Assembly (NCBI RefSeq): GCF_000377765.1
Contig: NZ_KB898666.1
Span: forward strand, 248,001 to 312,000
Direction of reading: 5' to 3'
DNA: 64,000 nucleotides
From: Gracilibacillus lacisalsi DSM 19029
GTDB taxonomy: Bacteria; Bacillota; Bacilli; Bacillales; Amphibacillaceae
Part shown: piece after piece, positions 8,363 to 17,512 of the stretch
Position numbering within the stretch: the stretch's first letter is position 1
Layout of the letters: every line of letters starts with the position of its first letter
Made by a program: the position numbers and the translations under genes
Notes under the pieces: generated by a model
Database searches by the model: none
Seen by the model: only the letters and a program-made list of their open reading frames with translations
Told to the model about the DNA's origin: nothing

Positions 8363-8836
8363 CTATAGATCATGATAATCCGAATGATCTTGCTCCAATA
8401 TTCGCTGCATTGCAAGAATCTGACCCAAATGCATCGCCTCATGGAATAATCCAAGACTAGCAAACTCTTCAAAACGGTCGATCCCATCAAATGGTTCTGT
8501 TAAACGTTCTTGCACCTGTTCAGATGACATATTCCCAATTCGATTTACTTGATCTTGTAAATCGACTATTAATTGTTCGATGCTTGGTACATTTTGAGGC
8601 CAATCATTAGGTTTGGTACCTCTACCAAACAATCTCTTATAATTAGCTGGTAAGCTACTCTTACTTCGATGCGGGAAATTAGCAATTTCTTCTGCTATGA
8701 CTAATACATGGCCGATCTGCCAATGAATCGTATTACGAAATCCAGGTGGTTGCAGATCAATCAAATTCTTCGCAATAGGTGAGATGGAATCAATAAACAA
8801 CCCCCTCGTCAACTTATATTGATCAAATATTGTCAT
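8363..8836 (-). CDS. DinB-family protein
   Basis: A four-helix-bundle protein of the DinB/YfiT superfamily, often metal-dependent. Candidate metal-binding histidines are in TIHWQIGHVLVIAEE (about 37-50) and GLFHEAMHLGQILAMQR (about 128-145), the usual three-His arrangement. ATG at 8836 is chosen because AAGGAGGAG lies seven bases before it; an upstream in-frame ATG at 8866 precedes that site and is unlikely. Homologues are linked to bacillithiol-dependent transfer or have no known role, so the reaction is open. Confidence 0.85.
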   Translation of the reverse strand: MTIFDQYKLTRGLFIDSISPIAKNLIDLQPPGFRNTIHWQIGHVLVIAEEIANFPHRSKSSLPANYKRLFGRGTKPNDWPQNVPSIEQLIVDLQDQVNRIGNMSSEQVQERLTEPFDGIDRFEEFASLGLFHEAMHLGQILAMQRILEQDHSDYHDL

Positions 8837-8953
8837 GTGCTTTCTCCTCCTTGGTTTAGTATTCAATCAAACATTAATGAGAGTATACCAAAGAATAACA
8901 CAACATATTTCTTATTATTTGCTAGGGTTCGGCTCCATTTCATAAGTAAAAAA

Positions 8954-8982
8954 CTCCGTTCACTTTTCATATGTGAACGGAG
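8954..8982 (-). terminator. Terminator after phosphodiesterase gene
   Basis: CTCCGTTCAC and GTGAACGGAG form a ten-base-pair stem. On the minus strand it is followed by TTTTTTAC, placed 30 bp past the stop of the glycerophosphodiesterase gene. Confidence 0.85.
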
Positions 8983-9011
8983 GTCATTAGCGATTTACAA
9001 AGTTAGTCTTA

Positions 9012-9896
9012 TTAACTATTATTTGAAAGTACTTCTGCCAACCGATCAGGATAATCTGTAAAAATGCCGTCAACTCCCCACCTTATCATTTGTACCATAT
9101 CTTCTTCCGTATTGACTGTATAAGTATGAACGTGTAAATCTTCATGATGAATCTTTTGAACCAGCTCTTGATCTAGCTGTTGATAGGAAACACCTACTCC
9201 TGATGCATATTGTCGAATCTGATTGTAATTAGCGGACTTTGCTTCATCTTTATACAACAGTTGAATAAGCGGAATTGACTCATATTTTGCATGAATTTGT
9301 TCCAATGTCTCTGCACTAAAGGATTGAATGATGACTTTATTTTCTTCGATTAGGTGGTAGTCCTCTAACATGCTAAGAAATTTGTCAGTCATCACAGGAT
9401 CTGGGTCTTTTATTTCGATATAATAATTGCTATGTAAACCGAAAGTATCGAAAATCTCTTCTAAAGTGGGCACTTCTATTCCAACATAATAATTGTCTGC
9501 TTTTTCAGGATAAGCAATATTGAACCAAGTACCAGCATCCAATTTTTTCAGTTCAGTAAGAGACATATCTTCAACTAAACCACTTCCATTTGTCGTACGG
9601 GAAACATCCTCATCATGAAGCGCAACTAACTCTCCATCAGCTGTCTTATGTATGTCAATCTCTAAATAGTCTGCATTCATCTGTTGAGCAGACTGATAAG
9701 CAATTAATGTGTGTTCTGGTGCATAGCCGGATGCTCCACGATGGGCTATATTTAAAATTTTGTCAGAAGATAAAGAAACGGGTGATACACTATTAACATT
9801 CCCCACCTTTTCCTCAGCCTTCCATAAATATGTTCCTCCAATTGTCACTATCACAACAAAAAGTACGATGAAGCTCCATTTCCAAGTTGTCTTCAC
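9012..9896 (-). CDS. Glycerophosphodiester phosphodiesterase (GDPD family)
   Basis: Hydrolyses glycerophosphodiesters to glycerol-3-phosphate and an alcohol. Residues 7-25 form an N-terminal membrane anchor or signal peptide, so it acts outside the membrane. The TIM-barrel motifs are clear: IAHRGASGYAPEHT at about 50-63 (catalytic His and Arg), LEIDIHKTADGELVALHDE at about 77-95 (metal-binding Glu/Asp and second His), and EIKD near 148. The final VNTEEDMVQMIRWGVDGIFTDYPD is the usual closing motif. The length of 294 fits GlpQ-like enzymes of bacilli. It could act on phospholipid head groups or teichoic acid. Confidence 0.93.
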   Translation of the reverse strand: MKTTWKWSFIVLFVVIVTIGGTYLWKAEEKVGNVNSVSPVSLSSDKILNIAHRGASGYAPEHTLIAYQSAQQMNADYLEIDIHKTADGELVALHDEDVSRTTNGSGLVEDMSLTELKKLDAGTWFNIAYPEKADNYYVGIEVPTLEEIFDTFGLHSNYYIEIKDPDPVMTDKFLSMLEDYHLIEENKVIIQSFSAETLEQIHAKYESIPLIQLLYKDEAKSANYNQIRQYASGVGVSYQQLDQELVQKIHHEDLHVHTYTVNTEEDMVQMIRWGVDGIFTDYPDRLAEVLSNNS

Positions 9897-9926
9897 AACA
9901 TCACCTTCACTACTCTAAAAATGATT

Positions 9927-10256
9927 CTAACTAAAGATCCAGAAAGGTAAAAACACCCATTTATCATCCACACAAAATACCATGATAATTCCTATGAGGA
10001 CACCTATACTTGAAACTATTAAAATTTGAGCTTTATTTTTGATCCAACCGAACGTATAACCAACAGCCAATACGAGTGGTATAAACGTTAATCCCACCGT
10101 CAGCTGCCCTATAGAAAATCCCGCCAAGAAACTAAAAATATAAATACCAATTGCAGATATCCAGTAATAATAACGTTTCCCGCTAATAGCTAAAACCACT
10201 AATATAAGTGCTACAGTTAAGGAGGAATATGCGAGGATAGTATACAAGTGCTTCAC
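9927..10256 (-). CDS. Small membrane protein of unknown function
   Basis: A 109-residue protein with four hydrophobic segments and little else. It contains no motif I recognise. It starts one base after the stop of the acetyltransferase gene on the same strand, so the two are probably translated from one message. A weak GGTGA-like ribosome site lies before the ATG at 10256, inside the end of that gene. Confidence 0.65.
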   Translation of the reverse strand: MKHLYTILAYSSLTVALILVVLAISGKRYYYWISAIGIYIFSFLAGFSIGQLTVGLTFIPLVLAVGYTFGWIKNKAQILIVSSIGVLIGIIMVFCVDDKWVFLPFWIFS

Positions 10257-10257
10257 C

Positions 10258-11028
10258 TCACCGTCGTGTATTAACGTTCCTTTTTATTCTATACCAATAT
10301 TGATACGCTTCTGTAAAGCCTAGCTTTTCGTATAGCTTTAAAGCTGGTGTATTATGTAACATCACTTGCAGGTAAGCCTTGTCTGCACCGTGTTTCTTTC
10401 CCCAACTTAGAATCGAAGAAACGAGTTCTATACCATAGCCTTTGTTTCTATGCATTTCACTCGTAACAATATCATATAACCCTATCCACCCGTCTTCTAA
10501 CACACCCATTCCACATGCGAGCGTTTCTTCCTTTTCGTTAGTCAAACGAACATAACAAACATCAGCATTAATATGGTATAACATCTGTTTTAGGGTATGC
10601 TGGTCCGCAACTTTTATATGGTTTAATTCACAAAACTCTGAAAACCATTTATCATTTAATTGATTATCAATACTAGCCTTGTTCGAGAAAGATGTCTCTT
10701 TTTCGTCTAGGGATAATAATTGAACACTCGTTTCTCCAACAAGGCCATACCCTTTTCGTTCTAGAATGTTGTCTAATTCTTCAGGGAAAACGTGAGTTGT
10801 TAGTTTATAGATAACTTTTAATCCTTTCCTTTGGTATACTTTTTCACATCTCTCTATCTTTCGGTTAATATCTTCTTGTGAATGATATAACGGATTAATA
10901 GAGTTTGTTCTTTTGGCATAGCCATTGGAAAAACGTAATACCCATCCATCCAAAAGTTGCGTTTGCAGTGAGGGAAAAGCATTCATGGATAGCTCTTCGA
11001 TTTTTCGAATATCTATATGACTACTCAT
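10258..11028 (-). CDS. GNAT-family N-acetyltransferase
   Basis: Acetyl-CoA-dependent N-acetyltransferase of 256 residues. The C-terminal half carries the GNAT core: GMGVLEDGWIGLYDIVTSEMHRNKGYG, where the R/Q-x-x-G-x-G/A-type pyrophosphate loop reads RNKGYG (about 194-199), followed by ALKLYEKLGF near 228-238. The N-terminal half is a second, degenerate GNAT-like lobe (LLDGWVLRFSNGYAKRTNSI), as seen in two-domain acetyltransferases of bacilli. It is six bases downstream of the nucleotidyltransferase gene, so the two probably form a small operon. The substrate is unknown. Confidence 0.88.
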   Translation of the reverse strand: MSSHIDIRKIEELSMNAFPSLQTQLLDGWVLRFSNGYAKRTNSINPLYHSQEDINRKIERCEKVYQRKGLKVIYKLTTHVFPEELDNILERKGYGLVGETSVQLLSLDEKETSFSNKASIDNQLNDKWFSEFCELNHIKVADQHTLKQMLYHINADVCYVRLTNEKEETLACGMGVLEDGWIGLYDIVTSEMHRNKGYGIELVSSILSWGKKHGADKAYLQVMLHNTPALKLYEKLGFTEAYQYWYRIKRNVNTRR

Positions 11029-11034
11029 TTATTG

Positions 11035-11898
11035 TTATCTCCCTTGAGAATACGAATCCACTAAATGGGTTACGTATCGAATATTTTCATGAGGATAAGG
11101 AAGATCCTTGAAGTGAAAAACCTCTATAGAGACTTCATGAAACAGATTCATGGTATTTTTAAGTGCTTTCCAAACATCTTCTTCATCGTAATGTGCATAG
11201 ATTTGCTTGAATGGAGACACAAATTTAGTATCAGCCCATTCTTCAAAAAAACGAAATCCGTGCCATGTGTTATACTCATTGCCATTCTTTAATTTTGCCT
11301 GTATTCGAATGAAAGATATCAACAGGTCTTTCATATAACTATCAACGATAGATTTCCCTTCTAACAACTCAACTCTACGTAGTTTTTTAGCAGCTAGAAC
11401 GGCGTGATACCAGAAATCGTGCAACATATTTTCTATTTCCTCTTCTGGCATTTCTGAATTATTTGGCTTTATATTATTGTTTTTCAGGCGTGGTATGATA
11501 TGCTCCTTATCTAGTAGTACTTTTGTTCCTTTGGAAAGAACACTTAAGACTTGATGGTGAGATTCCATCTCTGCAATTGCTGATATAGGAAAGCAAGCAA
11601 AGTCGACATCCAGTCCACCATCAAATAAAACTCTTCTTTCTATCCCTCCACCAACTGCTGTTTGTTCAAGGAAGGTAAGATAATACTTACCTATCTGAGC
11701 TAACCATTTGGTATGATGGAGTAATGAATTGGGGTTTTCCGCAAATATAACGAGATCCAGATCTGCATATTGATCAGCTGGCTTTTCTTGCCTTGCTCTT
11801 GAACCAACTATTATTGCTGCTCGGATATTTTGCTCTCTTTCAGCAAATGATTGAAATCTCTCCGTTATAATATTGTATGTCAAATTAACCAAACTCAT
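11035..11898 (-). CDS. Aminoglycoside 6-adenylyltransferase-like nucleotidyltransferase
   Basis: Transfers AMP to a hydroxyl group of a small molecule; homologues inactivate streptomycin-type aminoglycosides. The polymerase-beta fold signature is VGSRARQEKPADQYADLDLVIF near residues 31-52 (GS plus the two metal Asp of DLD). The AadE/AAD6 helical region follows (FWYHAVLAAKKLRRVELLEGKSI). The start is uncertain: ATG at 11898 has AGGAAG eleven bases away, whereas ATG at 11922 has no visible ribosome site. Chromosomal members are common in bacilli, so resistance is possible but not shown. Confidence 0.85.
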   Translation of the reverse strand: MSLVNLTYNIITERFQSFAEREQNIRAAIIVGSRARQEKPADQYADLDLVIFAENPNSLLHHTKWLAQIGKYYLTFLEQTAVGGGIERRVLFDGGLDVDFACFPISAIAEMESHHQVLSVLSKGTKVLLDKEHIIPRLKNNNIKPNNSEMPEEEIENMLHDFWYHAVLAAKKLRRVELLEGKSIVDSYMKDLLISFIRIQAKLKNGNEYNTWHGFRFFEEWADTKFVSPFKQIYAHYDEEDVWKALKNTMNLFHEVSIEVFHFKDLPYPHENIRYVTHLVDSYSQGR

Positions 11899-11967
11899 CC
11901 ACCTACCATCTTCCTGTATCATTTAGGTCTCGCTCAGTTATTACTGTTTGGCATAGGGATATTTCCA

Positions 11968-12555
11968 TTATCTTTTCTCTGTTGGTTCCGCTCCCCATTT
12001 ATGTATATAAGTTCCCTCATATTTCAACATTCGATTGATTAATTTTTTGGATTCATTTTCTATTAAAATCAGTTCTTTATATGCAGGTTTCACAAATCCT
12101 TGCTCTATCATATGATCAAAAAGCGTCATAATTGGATCATAGTAATTATTGATGTTAAGCAATGCACATGGTTTCTTATGGTAACCGATTTGAGCCCATG
12201 TAAATACTTCAAACCATTCTTCTAACGTTCCTGTTCCACCTGGTAATGCAATAAATCCGTCCGCATAATCTGCCATCATCGCTTTTCGCTCATGCATCGT
12301 TTGCACTACATGTAGTTCAGTCAGTTTTTCATGGGCGATCTCCACATTTTTTAACTTTTCTGGAATGACACCGATCACATTACCGCCATTTTCTAAAACA
12401 CCATCGGCAACAGCTCCCATACAACCAACATTTGAACCGCCGTATACCAGATCAATACCGTTCGCTACTAATAGTTGTCCTAACTTCTTTGCCTCTTCTA
12501 CATAAATCGGGTCAGTTCCCGTACTGGATCCACAATAAACTGCTAATCTTTTCAT
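11968..12555 (-). CDS. LOG-family protein (TIGR00730; cytokinin riboside monophosphate phosphoribohydrolase-like)
   Basis: A 195-residue Rossmann-fold enzyme predicted to cleave nucleoside 5'-monophosphates at the N-glycosidic bond. It shows MKRLAVYCGSSTG at the start, LVYGGSNVGCMGAVAD near 34-49, and the signature MHERKAMMADYADGFIALPGGTGTLEE around 85-112, which contains the PGGxGTxxE motif. ATG at 12555 is preferred since GAGGTAATAGTA precedes it. The family also includes YvdD of B. subtilis. In bacteria the physiological substrate is unclear. Confidence 0.9.
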   Translation of the reverse strand: MKRLAVYCGSSTGTDPIYVEEAKKLGQLLVANGIDLVYGGSNVGCMGAVADGVLENGGNVIGVIPEKLKNVEIAHEKLTELHVVQTMHERKAMMADYADGFIALPGGTGTLEEWFEVFTWAQIGYHKKPCALLNINNYYDPIMTLFDHMIEQGFVKPAYKELILIENESKKLINRMLKYEGTYIHKWGAEPTEKR

Positions 12556-12664
12556 TACTATTACCTCACTCATTCATTATTGATTACTTCATATATTACT
12601 ATATTAATCTATATTCCTACTTATGCCTAATAGAGAAAGAGCAATTACAACATTCCACTTAAAA

Positions 12665-13126
12665 TCAGAAAGTTATTTCAAGCATTTCTTTCATATCCTC
12701 TAAAATATCTTTATGTGTGTCCACAGTGACAAGCGGATGATCAGAATTGTCGACTTGATCATAGTTGAATAGAATTGTTCCATCCTCCAAAATCTGAAAC
12801 CCGTAATCTTCTTTTTGAATATTTGTACTATCACCTTCAAAAAAGCCAAACATATAGTAACTATCATGATTTTCTAGTATCCTGATTAGCTCATCATTAT
12901 CAATTTTTTCTGCTTCTAGTCCTTCCACCTTCGATAACACTTGTTTGATCTTCTCCGAATCTTCTATCATCTTCGCTAGTTTATCTGAGGTAAAATTATT
13001 TTCCACCTTCTGCACATATAATGTATCGGCAAAATCCTTATTGTCTATTTGAACCGTTTTTTCCTCAGTAGAACAAGCACATAATAGGCCAAAAAGAATG
13101 ATTAGTATAAAAGATACCTTCTTCAA
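12665..13126 (-). CDS. Small lipoprotein of unknown function
   Basis: A 153-residue predicted lipoprotein: a basic start, a hydrophobic stretch (VSFILIILFGLL) and the lipobox LLCAC with lipidated Cys at about 18. The mature part is acidic, without a domain I can name. It ends in a YGFQILEDGTILFNYDQVDN segment that looks like a beta-rich fold. It is a single gene, convergent with nothing close, and its function is unknown. Confidence 0.75.
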   Translation of the reverse strand: MKKVSFILIILFGLLCACSTEEKTVQIDNKDFADTLYVQKVENNFTSDKLAKMIEDSEKIKQVLSKVEGLEAEKIDNDELIRILENHDSYYMFGFFEGDSTNIQKEDYGFQILEDGTILFNYDQVDNSDHPLVTVDTHKDILEDMKEMLEITF

Positions 13127-13538
13127 TGTTGAATTGCTCCTTCCTGTGAATGTATATACAAATAAGACATTTTCTTGTCCTTATCTTTATTTTTCTATAT
13201 TAAAGGAGACGATTTCACTACATGTAAGGTTTCATTTATCCATATTAAATTAATGTTACAGTTTTATGTCTTTCACTTCTTATTAGTCCTATCTTGATCT
13301 TAACACAAACTACTCCTATGGAAAAAAAGGGAAGTAGGTATAATAGATACAACTACTTATATGCAATCGATATTTGGAGAACTTAATTTAACTCAGGTAT
13401 AGCTGTAGCACACGGAAAAAAAAGGGGTTGTCCTCTGTTTTTTCTGATCCGTTCTCTTGTAAGTTATTTATAGTAATGATAAAATTTGATTGTATGATCA
13501 AAATAAATATTGATTAATCAAAAAAAAGGAGTGGTTTT
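13127..13538. other. Intergenic region between lipoprotein and membrane-protein/TetR operon
   Basis: A 412-base AT-rich gap between two divergent genes. It should contain both promoters. I see no RNA gene, no coding remnant and no strong hairpin; only a purine-rich GGAAAAAAAAGGGG tract near 13415-13430. The plus-strand gene begins after a clear AAAGGAG ribosome site at about 13526. Confidence 0.5.
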
Positions 13539-14000
13539 ATGGATCATGTAGAAGCATATAAAAGTCTCCCTGGTTGGCTTCAACGTCTGCTGCCCTTTAT
13601 AAGTATCGTGCTGTCGTTATTAGCTTTTTCCTATGTTTTCTATCGTTACACACAAGGAGATTTAGAACTTGTACATTGGCTGCGAATCATTATATTTTCT
13701 ATCATTGGTACGGTGTTACTCTTTTCTGCTGTCACATTCGTATTTAATAAAGAGGAAGCATGGAAATTGTTCATTGGTGGATTAACTTTGATTCCCATAC
13801 TCTTATTGCTCCAGCTTTTCTTGCTTATTTTAAGAGTGATCCGAATAGTTCTGCAGTCCATTTTTCAAGGGAGTGTGCCCGAACCGATTAGAATGTTTAT
13901 CGAGAATTATCCAAGTAAATTCGATATAATCATATTAGGCGTACTTTTTATTATTGGCGTTTTGTGGATTATCGATCAACTAAAAAAATCGAAAAAGTAA
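13539..14000 (+). CDS. Membrane protein of unknown function in operon with TetR regulator
   Basis: A 153-residue protein with four predicted membrane spans (about 17-35, 47-68, 77-105 and 128-145). No motif identifies it. AAAAGGAGTGG precedes the ATG by a normal distance. It is followed 18 bp later by a TetR/BetI-type regulator, so the pair forms an operon and the regulator may control it. Confidence 0.75.
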   Translation: MDHVEAYKSLPGWLQRLLPFISIVLSLLAFSYVFYRYTQGDLELVHWLRIIIFSIIGTVLLFSAVTFVFNKEEAWKLFIGGLTLIPILLLLQLFLLILRVIRIVLQSIFQGSVPEPIRMFIENYPSKFDIIILGVLFIIGVLWIIDQLKKSKK

Positions 14001-14018
14001 TATGCAGGAGGAAAGAGA

Positions 14019-14612
14019 ATGGAAAAGCAACCGTCTTTTATTACACAAGCGAGAAGAGAGCAAATCATCAAAGCAACCATTGAAGCATTAGACGAAATTG
14101 GTTATAAGAAGATCAGCTTGGCCAAAATAGCCAAAAAAGCAAAGGTTAGTACAGGACTGATCTCTTATCATTTCTCTGATAAAGAAGATGTGTTAAACCA
14201 TACACTTGTCTATTTATTAACAAATCAATATGACTTTATTAAAGAAAAAGTTGCTGAGCGCAAATCTGCATATGATCAACTTATTACTTTTATAGATGCC
14301 TCTTTGGCTTATCAAGGTACTCATCATGCTCACAATGTAGCATTAATTGAAATTATCTTTAATGCTCGCACACCGGACAATATACCTTACTACAAAGTTG
14401 CAGAGGATGAAGAAGATCCATTATATGTACTATTACAAACAATATTACAATATGGTAAAGAAACGAAAGAATTTAGTACTTTTGATACAAAAAATGTCTC
14501 TATCATCATTCAGGGAGCTATTGCCGAAAGCATGCTTATGAATCAAGAAGACTTTAACTTGGAGACATATAAAAATGAATTAATAACCATGGTGACGAAG
14601 ATGGTCAAATAA
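14019..14612 (+). CDS. TetR/AcrR-family transcriptional regulator (BetI-like)
   Basis: A 197-residue repressor. Residues 10-56 form the TetR helix-turn-helix (RREQIIKATIEALDEIGYKK, then KKAKVSTGLISYHFSDKEDVLN), the latter matching the BetI/YcdC subgroup recognition helix. The remaining helical ligand-binding domain shares only general features. It is co-directional with the membrane protein upstream, with GCAGGAGGAAAG in front of its ATG. The ligand is unknown. Confidence 0.92.
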   Translation: MEKQPSFITQARREQIIKATIEALDEIGYKKISLAKIAKKAKVSTGLISYHFSDKEDVLNHTLVYLLTNQYDFIKEKVAERKSAYDQLITFIDASLAYQGTHHAHNVALIEIIFNARTPDNIPYYKVAEDEEDPLYVLLQTILQYGKETKEFSTFDTKNVSIIIQGAIAESMLMNQEDFNLETYKNELITMVTKMVK

Positions 14613-14629
14613 TTAAACATTTTCTCAAG

Positions 14630-14657
14630 AAAAAAGTCACACTATATGACGTTTTTT
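14630..14657 (+). terminator. Terminator after TetR gene
   Basis: GTCA and TGAC around a seven-base loop are flanked by a run of six A and a run of six T, giving a bidirectional-looking terminator 18 bp past the stop codon. Confidence 0.65.
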
Positions 14658-14734
14658 GGTTACTTGCCCACTCTTTTAACATTAACCTCTGCAAGTACTC
14701 CTTACCTCCAAACGAAATTAACTTAATGCATACA

Positions 14735-14769
14735 AAGCGGCTGTCCCCATATAATGGTAACAGCCGCTT
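14735..14769 (-). terminator. Hairpin after NlpC/P60 endopeptidase gene
   Basis: AAGCGGCTGT and ACAGCCGCTT form a strong ten-base-pair stem about 85 bases beyond the endopeptidase stop. The T-run is short, so it may stabilise the 3' end rather than terminate efficiently. Confidence 0.55.
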
Positions 14770-14853
14770 CAATATCTAATCGTTTAGCCTTAATCATTAA
14801 ATTTCACCTATGTTAGTTCATTCATGAAGAACTAAACTTGTTGCCATTCTTTT

Positions 14854-15945
14854 TTAATAGAATCGTTTAAAGCTTGCAAAGTGCTTCTTCCAATAAGAAT
14901 TATCTAGACTAGTAACAACAACTCCCTTGGAACTTGCATGAATAAACTTGTTATCTCCTAAATAGATTCCCATATGAGAAATACCAGATTTATAAGTTCC
15001 TTCAAAGAATACTAAGTCTCCTACTTTAGGGTTGTTTACATAGTAGGAACGATCATAGTATCCAGAACTGGAAAGGCGACGAATATCCATACCAGCTTCT
15101 TTATAAACATAATATATGTACCCACTACAATCAAATCCACTTGGCGTTGCTCCACCCCATGCATAACCAGTGCCTTCCAAACTTGTTGCTACTTCAATAA
15201 GCTTATCGACATTGTACTCTACATCAGCTGTTGACTTGTCATTAGAACTATTATTCTGGGAAGAAGAGTTACTACTTTTGGCTTCTCCGATGTTTAATTT
15301 TTGTCCGATATAGATTCTATCTGAACTTAAATGATTCCACTTCTTCAAATTAGCAACCGTCACACTGTGCTTTGCTCCAATATGAGAGAGCGTGTCACCA
15401 GATTTTACAACGTACCCTGTAGCAGAGCCTACACTTTCTTCTTTAGGTTTCGACTTAGAAGTGGAAGTGTTATTGTTTTTAGAACTGCTACTTGTATTAG
15501 CAGGCTCTGAAACAACAAAAACATTTCCAGGGTAAATTAATGTAGTATCTAAATCATTCCATTTCATTAGATCATTAAGTGAAATATTATGTTTGGATGC
15601 AATCGCACTTAGCGTGTCTCCGCTTTTCACGGTATACTTCTTAGTAGAATTCGATTGTTCTGTTTGACTACTCTGATTGTCTTTATTTTTTGTACTACTA
15701 CTTGTATTACTACTGGAAGATTTTTTGTTAGTTTGTAGAACTTGATTCGGATAAATGACATCTGAAGTGAGCTTATTGATGTCGATTAATGATTGAACAT
15801 TGGTATCATATTTTTGCGCTATCTTCCATAATGAATCCCCGCTTTTGACTTTATAGGATGCAGCCTCTGCTTCATCTGCACCTACCATTGCTGCTGCAAT
15901 CGCTGCACCTAAGGTAACCGACATAACCACTTTTTTATTTGCCAA
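14854..15945 (-). CDS. Peptidoglycan DL-endopeptidase with three LysM domains and NlpC/P60 domain (LytE/LytF-like)
   Basis: A secreted autolysin cutting D-gamma-glutamyl-meso-DAP bonds in cell-wall stem peptides. A signal peptide covers about residues 1-28, ending near EAEAASY. LysM repeats lie at about 30-73, 103-146 and 178-218 ([16 protein letters not shown] and similar), joined by Ser/Asn/Lys-rich linkers. The NlpC/P60 domain spans 250-363 with catalytic Cys in [12 protein letters not shown], His in ISHMGIYLG and a third polar residue in FIHASS. Domain order and size match LytE/LytF-type cell-separation or elongation enzymes. It is transcribed alone. Confidence 0.95.
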   Translation of the reverse strand: MANKKVVMSVTLGAAIAAAMVGADEAEAASYKVKSGDSLWKIAQKYDTNVQSLIDINKLTSDVIYPNQVLQTNKKSSSSNTSSSTKNKDNQSSQTEQSNSTKKYTVKSGDTLSAIASKHNISLNDLMKWNDLDTTLIYPGNVFVVSEPANTSSSSKNNNTSTSKSKPKEESVGSATGYVVKSGDTLSHIGAKHSVTVANLKKWNHLSSDRIYIGQKLNIGEAKSSNSSSQNNSSNDKSTADVEYNVDKLIEVATSLEGTGYAWGGATPSGFDCSGYIYYVYKEAGMDIRRLSSSGYYDRSYYVNNPKVGDLVFFEGTYKSGISHMGIYLGDNKFIHASSKGVVVTSLDNSYWKKHFASFKRFY

Positions 15946-16252
15946 TTTCCATATCCTCCTATTTTCTATAAATTGTGGCGTTGATTTAAAATAAAGTTCG
16001 ATTAAAACACACTTATATTCATTTAATCAAAACGTATAGTATGACTTTTATACTAACACACGTGACTTTATTTTAAATCTACTTGAGGATATTATATCTT
16101 TTTTTAGAAAAAATTGATAGATAAATAGAGAAATTATTAAAAAAATTGTTAAACTTTCCCGAAAAATAGGAGAAAACTAGAAATAAGCATAAAGACTCAT
16201 GTAATTCCTTAAGTATGTGGCAACACTCTGAAATAATTCTATCTATTAATCA
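15946..16252. other. Promoter region of the endopeptidase gene
   Basis: This 307-base gap holds a long AT-rich leader for the endopeptidase (ribosome site AGGAGGATATGG... at its end). On the minus strand a TATAAT hexamer lies near 16090-16100. I did not find a convincing WalR box, RNA gene or coding remnant. Confidence 0.4.
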
Positions 16253-16723
16253 TCATACAGTGTAGTTAACCCCTTTATTCTCATCCCACATTCCATAACT
16301 TTTGCGAATTTGCAAAATTTGTCCAATGTGATAGGCATTGTGTAAGTTTATGTAAGTAAGACTTTCTACATACCTTTCTATATATTCCTCGTCACATCGT
16401 TTTATTTCATCTAGCCACTCTTTCATTGTGTTAAATAATTTGTTTAATAGTTGTTCCCAACTCATTTCTTCTGCATTATTAAATGTTGTCTTATTATCTT
16501 TGATACTTACATGATCAGCTATTCCCTTAAAGCGATTTAATTCTAGTAAATTATAAAAGTATAAGTGATGCACAATCTCCATTATCGAATGGGTAGAATT
16601 TTCGCTTTTGTATGAGGCTTGATAAGAACCAATCCCCTCTACCGCAGTCTTCAATGATACAAACCAAGTATCTCTGTTATAACTAGCTTCAAATTGGTTC
16701 AAGATAAGTTCCTTTGTGTTCAT
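16253..16723 (-). CDS. DinB-family protein
   Basis: A 156-residue four-helix-bundle protein. Three spaced histidines suit the metal site of DinB-like proteins: IMEIVHHLYFYNL at about 45-57 and LHNAYHIGQILQIRK at about 127-141. ATG at 16723 follows AGGAGTGAG, so an upstream ATG at 16780 is rejected. It is divergent from the Nudix gene. No substrate can be inferred. Confidence 0.85.
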   Translation of the reverse strand: MNTKELILNQFEASYNRDTWFVSLKTAVEGIGSYQASYKSENSTHSIMEIVHHLYFYNLLELNRFKGIADHVSIKDNKTTFNNAEEMSWEQLLNKLFNTMKEWLDEIKRCDEEYIERYVESLTYINLHNAYHIGQILQIRKSYGMWDENKGVNYTV

Positions 16724-16872
16724 TTTACTCACTCCTATGTTTATTTTACGCATATGATCAAATGTTAGTTCGTCCAACAAACAGGCGCAATAACCATTTA
16801 ATGGTAATGTTTAGTGTGTTTTATGCTATACTAACATATACAGACAAAATATATTATGGGTGGATTAGATAT

Positions 16873-17493
16873 ATGAGTGAAGAATTGACAATCTATAATG
16901 AGCATCACAATGAAATAGGTGTAGCAAATAGGGATGAAGTGCATAAGCACGGATACTGGCATGAAACCTTTCAATGCTGGTTCGTTGATAACCATGATGG
17001 CATAGATTATATTTATTTGCAAAAACGTAGCAATGATAAGAAAGATTTCCCTAACCTTTTTGACATAACTGCCGCTGGCCATTTATTATCAACGGAAACT
17101 GTTGCAGATGGTATTAGAGAAATAAAAGAAGAACTTGGGATTGATGTAGATTGGAATCATTTACTATCATTAGGCGTTATCGAAGATCCCATTGAAACAA
17201 ATAGCTTTTTGGACAGAGAATGGGCAAATGTCTTTCTATACCGTGTAAAAGAAACCGATCAGTTTAACTTGCAACAAGAAGAGGTTGCTGGGATTGTGAA
17301 AGCAAGGTTTCATGATTTCTATAATTTGTGCTTTGATCAGAAAAAGGAAATTAGAGTAGATGGTTGGGAAATAAATGAATTCGGCGACAGAACCATCGTT
17401 AACAGAAAGATAAGTTTAAAAGATATTGTTCCCCATCGAAAAGCATATTTCCATCAAGTTGTGAAACGGATTACTGATATAAATAATACTTAG
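16873..17493 (+). CDS. Nudix hydrolase
   Basis: A 206-residue hydrolase of nucleoside-diphosphate-linked or isoprenyl-type compounds. The Nudix box reads AGHLLSTETVADGIREIKEE plus LGI, near residues 64-87. The spacing between the first Glu and the REIKEELG core is one residue short of the textbook pattern. This variant resembles the Idi/YfcD-like branch, as does the opening EIGVANRDEVHKHGYWHETFQ. ATG at 16873 is supported by GGTGGA eight bases ahead; the longer frame upstream lacks a ribosome site. It is followed 19 bp later by a P-loop kinase-like gene. Confidence 0.85.
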   Translation: MSEELTIYNEHHNEIGVANRDEVHKHGYWHETFQCWFVDNHDGIDYIYLQKRSNDKKDFPNLFDITAAGHLLSTETVADGIREIKEELGIDVDWNHLLSLGVIEDPIETNSFLDREWANVFLYRVKETDQFNLQQEEVAGIVKARFHDFYNLCFDQKKEIRVDGWEINEFGDRTIVNRKISLKDIVPHRKAYFHQVVKRITDINNT

Positions 17494-17512
17494 AGATAAT
17501 CGAGGAGGAAAA